10,236 nucleotides of DNA, from positions 1-10,236 of the forward strand of contig JACZRM010000041.1 in NCBI GenBank assembly GCA_022576105.1, written 5' to 3'. Of the stretch, positions 7,210 through 10,236 are shown one piece after another. The notes under the pieces are model-generated. The model was not told the origin of the DNA, did not search any database, and was given only the letters and a program-made list of their open reading frames with translations. This DNA is from Chloroflexota bacterium. GTDB lineage: Bacteria > Chloroflexota > Dehalococcoidia > UBA3495. The translations under genes were made by a program, and so were the position numbers. Position 1 is the stretch's first letter. Each line of letters begins with the position of its first letter.

Positions 7210-7260
7210 TAGGGGCAGACCTATGTGTCTGACCGATTCCCACACTTAGGTGCGCCCCTA
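7210..7260. repeat. imperfect 19-bp inverted repeat
   Basis: TAGGGGCAGACCTATGTGT (7210-7228) and the reverse complement of 7242-7260 agree at 16 of 19 positions, with a 13-base centre. Within the left arm and centre a second pairing is possible (GGCAGAC with GTCTGACC). It is probably a mobile or REP-like palindromic element rather than a terminator, as no U-tract follows. Confidence 0.65.
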
Positions 7261-7269
7261 GCCAAAAAA

Positions 7270-7345
7270 TGTCGATTGTGGCCTGTGATTGAGGTCGAGA
7301 GGCTATCCGCAATGTTTCCCTGAGCGTAGCGAAGGGTCTAAAATT
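7270..7345 (+). repeat. left copy of a roughly 75-bp repeat bracketing the ROK gene
   Basis: By hand alignment this segment matches the reverse complement of 8598-8672 at about 64 of 76 positions. The best part is 7311-7345, 34 of 35 identical, and 7283-7294 is fully identical. It includes the palindrome CCCTGAGCGTAGCGAAGGG. TTCCCTGA (7316-7323) also faces TCAGGGAA (7345-7352) as a perfect 8-bp inverted repeat. Confidence 0.75.
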
Positions 7346-7432
7346 CAGGGAACTTACCTCTCAGTTAGGTCTAGATGACCATTTAGACCAGGCCCAATAA
7401 CGTTGAAGCGCCGGATTTACCGGCTAAAACCC

Positions 7433-7438
7433 AGGAGA
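7433..7438 (+). promoter_or_regulatory. ribosome binding site of the ROK kinase gene
   Basis: AGGAGA ends 4 bases before the ATG at 7443 and fixes that start. Confidence 0.75.
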
Positions 7439-7442
7439 AGTA

Positions 7443-8450
7443 ATGACCAGAACTCCAGAAGTAGTAGTAGCCATGGACTGGGGCGGCACCTGGGCCCGGG
7501 GAGGCGTGATCGACCGAAGCGGGGAGATACTGTGGAGTTCGCGACTGCCCAACGTCGCTGGAGGCAGTAAAGAGCAACTCTTGGCAGACGCTGAATCGGT
7601 GCTGCGCCAGGCCATAGATTGGTGCGGTAACCGCCAAATTGCCGGTATCGGCGTTGCCGCGGCCGGGCCCATCGACGTGGAGACCGGCATTTTCCACGCG
7701 CCGCCCAACCTGGCAGTCCTGGATGGAGTGTCGTTGAAACAGGTGTGGGAAGCCAACCTGGGGTATCCGGTGTTTATTGGCAACGACGCCAATCTGGCCG
7801 CCCTGGGTGAGTTCTACTACGGCGCCGGGTTGGAGCCCAGGGAACCGGGCGGTAAGATCAACACTCTGGTGTATGTGACCGTCAGCACCGGGGTTGGCGG
7901 CGGGGTAATTGAACGGGGTCAGATGCTTTTAGGCGCCCACGGTATGGCTGCTGAAGTAGGACATATGGTCATCGATTCTTCGGAAACCGCGCCCATCTGT
8001 CAATGTGGCAACACCGGATGTCTGGAGGCATTGGCCTCGGGCACTGCCGTCGCCCGCATCGCTCGGGCCCACCTGGTTGCAGCGGGCGCTCAGTCTGCTC
8101 TGTCTGGCCGGGACATCGAGACCATCACCGCTGAAGCGGTTTTCCAGGCGGCCGCTCAGGGAGACGAATTGGCTCAGAGCGTGCTCGATGGCGTGGTCGG
8201 AGCTTTGTCGGTTGGCCTCACCAACCTGCTGCATCTGTTCGATCCAGATGTGATTGTCCTGGGCGGTGGCGTGACTCAGGGCCTGAACGATGCTGGATTG
8301 ATGGATCGGATCGAGGGCGCAATGTTGGCCAGGGCAATGAGCGAGCGGCACCGGAATTGCTCTCTGGTTGTCAGCAAGTTGGGCGACTCGGTGGGCATGG
8401 TGGGCGCGGCCAGTCTGGTGTGGCGGGAATTAGGTTTGGCATTAACCTGA
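7443..8450 (+). CDS. ROK-family sugar kinase (glucokinase-like)
   Basis: A 335-residue cytoplasmic kinase. The phosphate-binding motif DWGGTWAR lies at 12-19. A GPID motif (75-78) is followed by the sugar-binding and catalytic GNDANLAALGE (113-123, with Asp115 as the general base). A second nucleotide loop STGVGGGVI lies at 148-156. The ROK zinc site is complete: His174 in EVGHM, then Cys186, Cys188 and Cys193 in CQCGNTGCLEA. There is no N-terminal helix-turn-helix, so it is a kinase and not a ROK repressor. It phosphorylates a hexose with ATP; the E171/H174 pair fits glucose, N-acetylmannosamine or a related sugar, but the substrate cannot be fixed from sequence. The gene stands alone between repeat-rich gaps, with no sugar transporter or isomerase next to it. 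The start is supported by AGGAGA just upstream. Confidence 0.92.
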   Translation: MTRTPEVVVAMDWGGTWARGGVIDRSGEILWSSRLPNVAGGSKEQLLADAESVLRQAIDWCGNRQIAGIGVAAAGPIDVETGIFHAPPNLAVLDGVSLKQVWEANLGYPVFIGNDANLAALGEFYYGAGLEPREPGGKINTLVYVTVSTGVGGGVIERGQMLLGAHGMAAEVGHMVIDSSETAPICQCGNTGCLEALASGTAVARIARAHLVAAGAQSALSGRDIETITAEAVFQAAAQGDELAQSVLDGVVGALSVGLTNLLHLFDPDVIVLGGGVTQGLNDAGLMDRIEGAMLARAMSERHRNCSLVVSKLGDSVGMVGAASLVWRELGLALT

Positions 8451-8467
8451 CCTGCCCCAACCCGCTC

Positions 8468-8488
8468 GCCCTGAGCTTGTCCGAGGGC
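8468..8488. repeat. REP-like palindrome after the ROK gene
   Basis: GCCCT (8468-8472) and AGGGC (8484-8488) flank the core GAGCTTGTCCG, a variant of the recurrent core of this window. It starts 18 bp after the ROK stop codon. No U-tract follows. Confidence 0.6.
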
Positions 8489-8509
8489 CGCTTACAAAAT
8501 TAGCTATCC

Positions 8510-8552
8510 GAGGGGGATTTTTGTGCAATCCCCCTCCTTGCCAAGGAGGGGG
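8510..8552. other. two overlapping strong hairpins, possible bidirectional transcription stop
   Basis: GAGGGGGATT (8510-8519) pairs perfectly with AATCCCCCTC (8527-8536) around a 7-base loop. The right arm is also the left arm of a second perfect hairpin, CCCCCTCCTTG (8530-8540) with CAAGGAGGGGG (8542-8552). Only one can form at a time. The place between two convergent genes suits a bidirectional stop, but neither strand has a proper U-tract directly after the stem, so this could equally be repeat debris. Confidence 0.45.
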
Positions 8553-8556
8553 TTGC

Positions 8557-8680
8557 CTCAAAAGTCATTTTGAGCTAATGGAGAAGCTAGTTCACTCAAT
8601 TTTAGACCCTTCTCTACGCTCAGGGAAACATTAAAGACAGGCTCCTGGCCTCAATCACAGACCACATTGACACTTTTGAG
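8557..8680. mobile_element. MITE-like segment with 9-bp terminal inverted repeats
   Basis: CTCAAAAGT (8557-8565) and ACTTTTGAG (8672-8680) are perfect inverted ends of a 124-bp segment with no coding capacity. It contains the repeat copy 8598-8672. The 17-bp word TGCCAAGGAGGGGGTTG occurs just before it (8539-8555) and again 7 bp after it (8688-8704). That resembles a large target duplication but is not flush with the right end. No transposase is nearby, so calling it mobile is inference. Confidence 0.4.
8598..8672 (-). repeat. right copy of the repeat bracketing the ROK gene (inverted)
   Basis: The reverse complement of this segment aligns with 7270-7345 at about 64 of 76 positions with one gap. 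It contains the palindromic core variant CCCTTCTCTACGCTCAGGG at 8607-8625. The middle 16 bases are poorly conserved while both flanks are strong. Confidence 0.75.
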
Positions 8681-8782
8681 CCAAAGCTGCCAAGGAGGGG
8701 GTTGGGGGAGGTCGGGCTTACGACCCTCGGTGGTCCCTCTTATCAAGGAGGACGGGACAGCGTTAGTCAATTTTGTCACTGG

Positions 8783-9550
8783 CTAGACGATGTACCGCCC
8801 GCCGACTACGTTCAGTCGGTCTCCGGTGATGTAGGCCGACTCGTCGGACGCGAAAAACAGGCAGGCGTTGGCAATGTCTTGCACCGTTCCTTGCCGTCCC
8901 ATGGGGATGCCCTTCACATGCTCGCCCGACCCACGTTCAACCTGTTGAAACTCAGGATACCACTCCGGGTTTCTTCTTTCGGTGTCGGTGGAACCTGGGT
9001 TAACCAGATTGGCCCGAATATTGTAGGGGGCCATCTCTGCCGCCACGGCTCGAAGCATGCCCAGGAGTCCGTGCTTGGCGGAGGTCACCGATATCGTTTC
9101 GGGCCGGCCGGTGATCGCGGCCTGGCCGCCCAGCGCAATGATACTGCCAATGCGCCGTTCCATCATCCCAGGCAATACCGCCTTGATCAGGTAGAAGGCT
9201 GGGAATAGGTTGGTGCGCATCACCGTGTCCCATTCTTCATTGGTCACATCCAATATCGGCCGGTGGGGACGAATGGCTACGTTGCTGACCAGCACGTCAA
9301 TCTTGCCCAGGGCGCTGATGCCCTCTTCAACCATCTGCTGAACCCGGGCCGGGTCGGTGACATCGCCCATGGCAATGTGGGTGTTCGCGCCCAACTCCCG
9401 ACACTGGGCGGCTACTTCCTCCAGTTCCGGCTGGCTGCTGCGGGTGTTCAAAACCAGGTCGGCGCCCTCCCGGGCAAAGGTCAGCGCAACCTCCCGGCCA
9501 ATGTTGCGGCTGGCGCCGGTAATCATCGCGGTCTTACCTGCTAAACGCAT
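8783..9550 (-). CDS. short-chain dehydrogenase/reductase family protein lacking the usual Ser-Tyr pair
   Basis: A 255-residue Rossmann-fold protein of classical SDR length. The dinucleotide-binding motif TGASRNIG is at 11-18. Arg37-Ser38 after the second strand suggests NADP(H). GDVTD (62-66) and SNVA (89-92, in place of NNAG) follow. Asn114 of the catalytic tetrad is present, and Lys159 is present in VTSAKHGLLG. The residue four before that Lys, normally Tyr, is Val155, and the position of the catalytic Ser is Gly142 (ALGGQAA). PG at 189-190 and the C-terminal ITGDRLNVVGG are typical. It may therefore be a divergent SDR with another chemistry, a binding protein, or inactive. I recall other Tyr-less SDRs with a VxxAKxGLxG segment, so this may be an existing subfamily. 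Substrate unknown. The start has a strong GGAGG 6 bases upstream. The gene runs convergent to the ROK gene, with no evident partner. Confidence 0.88.
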   Translation of the reverse strand: MRLAGKTAMITGASRNIGREVALTFAREGADLVLNTRSSQPELEEVAAQCRELGANTHIAMGDVTDPARVQQMVEEGISALGKIDVLVSNVAIRPHRPILDVTNEEWDTVMRTNLFPAFYLIKAVLPGMMERRIGSIIALGGQAAITGRPETISVTSAKHGLLGMLRAVAAEMAPYNIRANLVNPGSTDTERRNPEWYPEFQQVERGSGEHVKGIPMGRQGTVQDIANACLFFASDESAYITGDRLNVVGGRYIV

Positions 9551-9556
9551 CTATTT

Positions 9557-9561
9557 CCTCC
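9557..9561 (-). promoter_or_regulatory. ribosome binding site of the SDR gene
   Basis: On the minus strand GGAGG is followed by 6 bases and then the ATG at 9550. This is the strongest Shine-Dalgarno site in the window. Confidence 0.8.
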
Positions 9562-9706
9562 GGTGCGGGTTGGTTTTCGCTTCCATCGGGGGGAGAGAAT
9601 TCACTCTCATCCCTTCGGCAAGCATGTCCTGAGCTTGTCGAAGTGGCTCAGGACATGCCTAGCCTCCCCTTAGCAAAAGGGGAGGGACTTATTGGACACC
9701 CTCTCA

Positions 9707-9712
9707 GAGGAG
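9707..9712 (+). promoter_or_regulatory. ribosome binding site of the excalibur lipoprotein gene
   Basis: GAGGAG lies 7 bases before the ATG at 9720. It supports this start over an upstream ATG at 9692 that opens a different frame. Confidence 0.7.
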
Positions 9713-9719
9713 ACTAAAC

Positions 9720-10103
9720 ATGCCGAACTGGAATCAGCGCGACTGGAGACCAATGCTCATCGTCCTGGCGTTGGCGGCGATGACTCTCTTGATTGCCGCC
9801 TGTGCCGATGCTGCGCCAGCGGTTCCCAACAATGTCTCTCCCAGCATCGAGCAAATAGACATGTCCGAAACTATTGAACGTCTGCAACAAATAGCGCCCC
9901 AGTTACGACAGCACCTGGATCAAATGGATAAACTCAACGTGGGCCTGGTAAGCAGATGTTCGTCGGCTTATCCGCAAAAATGCATCCCGCCAGCGCCTCC
10001 GGTTCTGAAATGCAAGGACATAGGGCAAAAGAACTTCCTGGTGCTGCCCCCAGACCCGCATAATTTTGACCCGGACGGTGATGGAATCGGCTGCGAGGGG
10101 TAG
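9720..10103 (+). CDS. small lipoprotein with C-terminal excalibur-type calcium-binding motif
   Basis: A 127-residue exported protein. A short basic N-terminus and hydrophobic stretch (12-27) end in a lipobox IAAC with lipid-anchored Cys28. Residues 41-77 form a predicted amphipathic helical region (IEQIDMSETIERLQQIAPQL and onward). The C-terminus is a clear excalibur domain: Cys98 in KCKDIG, then a DPHNFDPDGDG loop and the end IGCEG, with Asp117, Asp119 and Asp121 as likely calcium ligands and Cys98/Cys125 as a likely disulfide. Two more Cys (80 and 88) could form a second disulfide. Excalibur domains often sit at the end of secreted nucleases and surface proteins (family knowledge); here no enzymatic domain is attached, so a small surface binding or structural role is an inference. 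The start is supported by GAGGAG 7 bases upstream. No operon partner is visible. Confidence 0.8.
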   Translation: MPNWNQRDWRPMLIVLALAAMTLLIAACADAAPAVPNNVSPSIEQIDMSETIERLQQIAPQLRQHLDQMDKLNVGLVSRCSSAYPQKCIPPAPPVLKCKDIGQKNFLVLPPDPHNFDPDGDGIGCEG

Positions 10104-10236
10104 GATTTACTGGAGTTAATTTATCCTATCCCCGTTCGTGGTGAGCTACGGAAGTAGGTCCGGAAGCATCACTCACCCCCAGTATCGTCTACCCTTTTGG
10201 CGAAGAGATTGGACCGATCAGCAACTCCGACGGCCA
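10104..10236. other. terminal gap with a repeat fragment
   Basis: CCGTTCGTGGTGAGC (10132-10146) repeats, inverted, the 15 bases at 1274-1288. It is a truncated copy of the REP-like element. No start codon with a ribosome site is visible to the window end. A short open frame on the minus strand (10236 down to a stop at 10189-10191) could be the end of a convergent gene, but 15 codons are too few to call. Confidence 0.4.

Larger units (their letters stand above)
7082..7442. repeat. repeat-rich gap between the ccm block and the ROK gene
   Basis: No gene is supported in these 361 bases. They hold an imperfect 19-bp inverted repeat (7210-7228 with 7242-7260) and one copy of a 76-bp repeat (7270-7345) that recurs inverted at 8598-8672. 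Inside that copy is a palindromic core CCCTGAGCGTAGCGAAGGG (7318-7336). Competing short inverted repeats lie at 7335-7389, and GCCGG (7410-7414) faces CCGGC (7420-7424) just before the ROK ribosome site. No convincing -35/-10 pair was found. Confidence 0.6.
8451..8782. repeat. convergent gap packed with palindromes and repeat copies
   Basis: The gap lies between the ends of the ROK gene (+) and the SDR gene (-) and has no gene of its own. In order it holds a REP-like palindrome (8468-8488), a 10-bp hairpin (8510-8536) overlapping an 11-bp hairpin (8530-8552), a MITE-like segment with 9-bp terminal inverted repeats (8557-8680) that contains the right copy of the ROK-bracketing repeat, and a second copy of a 17-bp word (8688-8704). 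The stretch from 8705 to 8782 shows nothing further that I can name. Confidence 0.6.
9551..9719. repeat. divergent gap between the SDR and lipoprotein genes with two perfect hairpins
   Basis: GCATGTCCTGAGC (9622-9634) pairs perfectly with GCTCAGGACATGC (9646-9658) over 13 bp with an 11-base loop. The REP-like core CCTGAGCTTGTCGAAG (9628-9643) covers part of the left arm and the loop. CCTCCCCTT (9663-9671) then pairs perfectly with AAGGGGAGG (9677-9685) around AGCAA. Both genes start outward from here, so their promoters must lie in or beside these repeats, but I cannot point to a clear -35/-10. Confidence 0.6.

Noticed and set aside
6308..7312. Long minus-strand open frame of 334 codons
   Set aside because: It lies antisense to the clearly real thioredoxin gene and the end of the gene before it, has no recognisable domain, and runs into a repeat gap. 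It is a by-product of GC-rich codon use.
8510..8552. Classical rho-independent terminator
   Set aside because: The stems are strong but no U-tract follows either of them on either strand, so I list them only as possible stop sites.
8702..9208. Plus-strand open frame of 168 codons over the SDR gene
   Set aside because: Antisense to a well-supported SDR gene with a strong ribosome site. Translation shows no family features.
10189..10236. Possible end of a convergent minus-strand gene (15 codons then TAG)
   Set aside because: Too short to judge and another minus frame is equally open; needs sequence beyond the window.

Overview
The window looks like part of a Chloroflexota chromosome, probably a Dehalococcoidia/SAR202-type lineage. 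This is an inference from three things: a GC-rich gene set, an alternative complex III (Act) locus running directly into cytochrome c maturation genes, and intergenic gaps full of short palindromic repeats with a CCTGAGCTTGTCGAAG-type core. No rRNA or marker gene is present to prove the assignment.

Left part (1-7081), all on the + strand: a respiratory and haem-assembly block. It opens with the C-terminal part of an NrfD/ActC-like quinol-oxidising membrane subunit (cut by the window edge), then ActD (DUF3341) and an ActE-like monohaem cytochrome c lipoprotein. Next come CcmH (CxxC haem-handling thiol protein), CcmF (haem lyase core), a small CcmI-like membrane protein with a zinc ribbon, a larger surface protein with a carboxypeptidase-regulatory-like beta domain and a CcmI-like helical tail, and a TlpA/ResA/CcmG-type thioredoxin. 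From ccmH onwards the genes overlap or lie within a few bases of each other, so they are almost certainly one transcript. The logic is coherent: the Act complex needs covalently attached haem, and the adjacent genes keep the apocytochrome cysteines reduced (CcmH, TlpA) and attach the haem (CcmF). CcmA-E and ActA, B, F and G are not in the window.

Middle part (7082-8782): a ROK-family sugar kinase gene (7443-8450) sits between two repeat-rich gaps. The gaps carry two copies of a roughly 75-bp repeat in opposite orientation on either side of the kinase, plus hairpins, a MITE-like segment and REP-like palindromes.

Right part (8783-10236): a minus-strand short-chain dehydrogenase/reductase whose catalytic Ser and Tyr appear to be replaced (Gly and Val), a gap with two perfect hairpins, a small + strand lipoprotein with a C-terminal excalibur-type calcium-binding motif, and a short terminal gap with another repeat fragment.

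No tRNA, rRNA, CRISPR array, transposase gene or convincing rho-independent terminator with a U-tract was found. The items most worth a second look are the pair of CcmI-like proteins in the ccm block, the Tyr-less SDR, and the inverted repeat pair bracketing the ROK gene.
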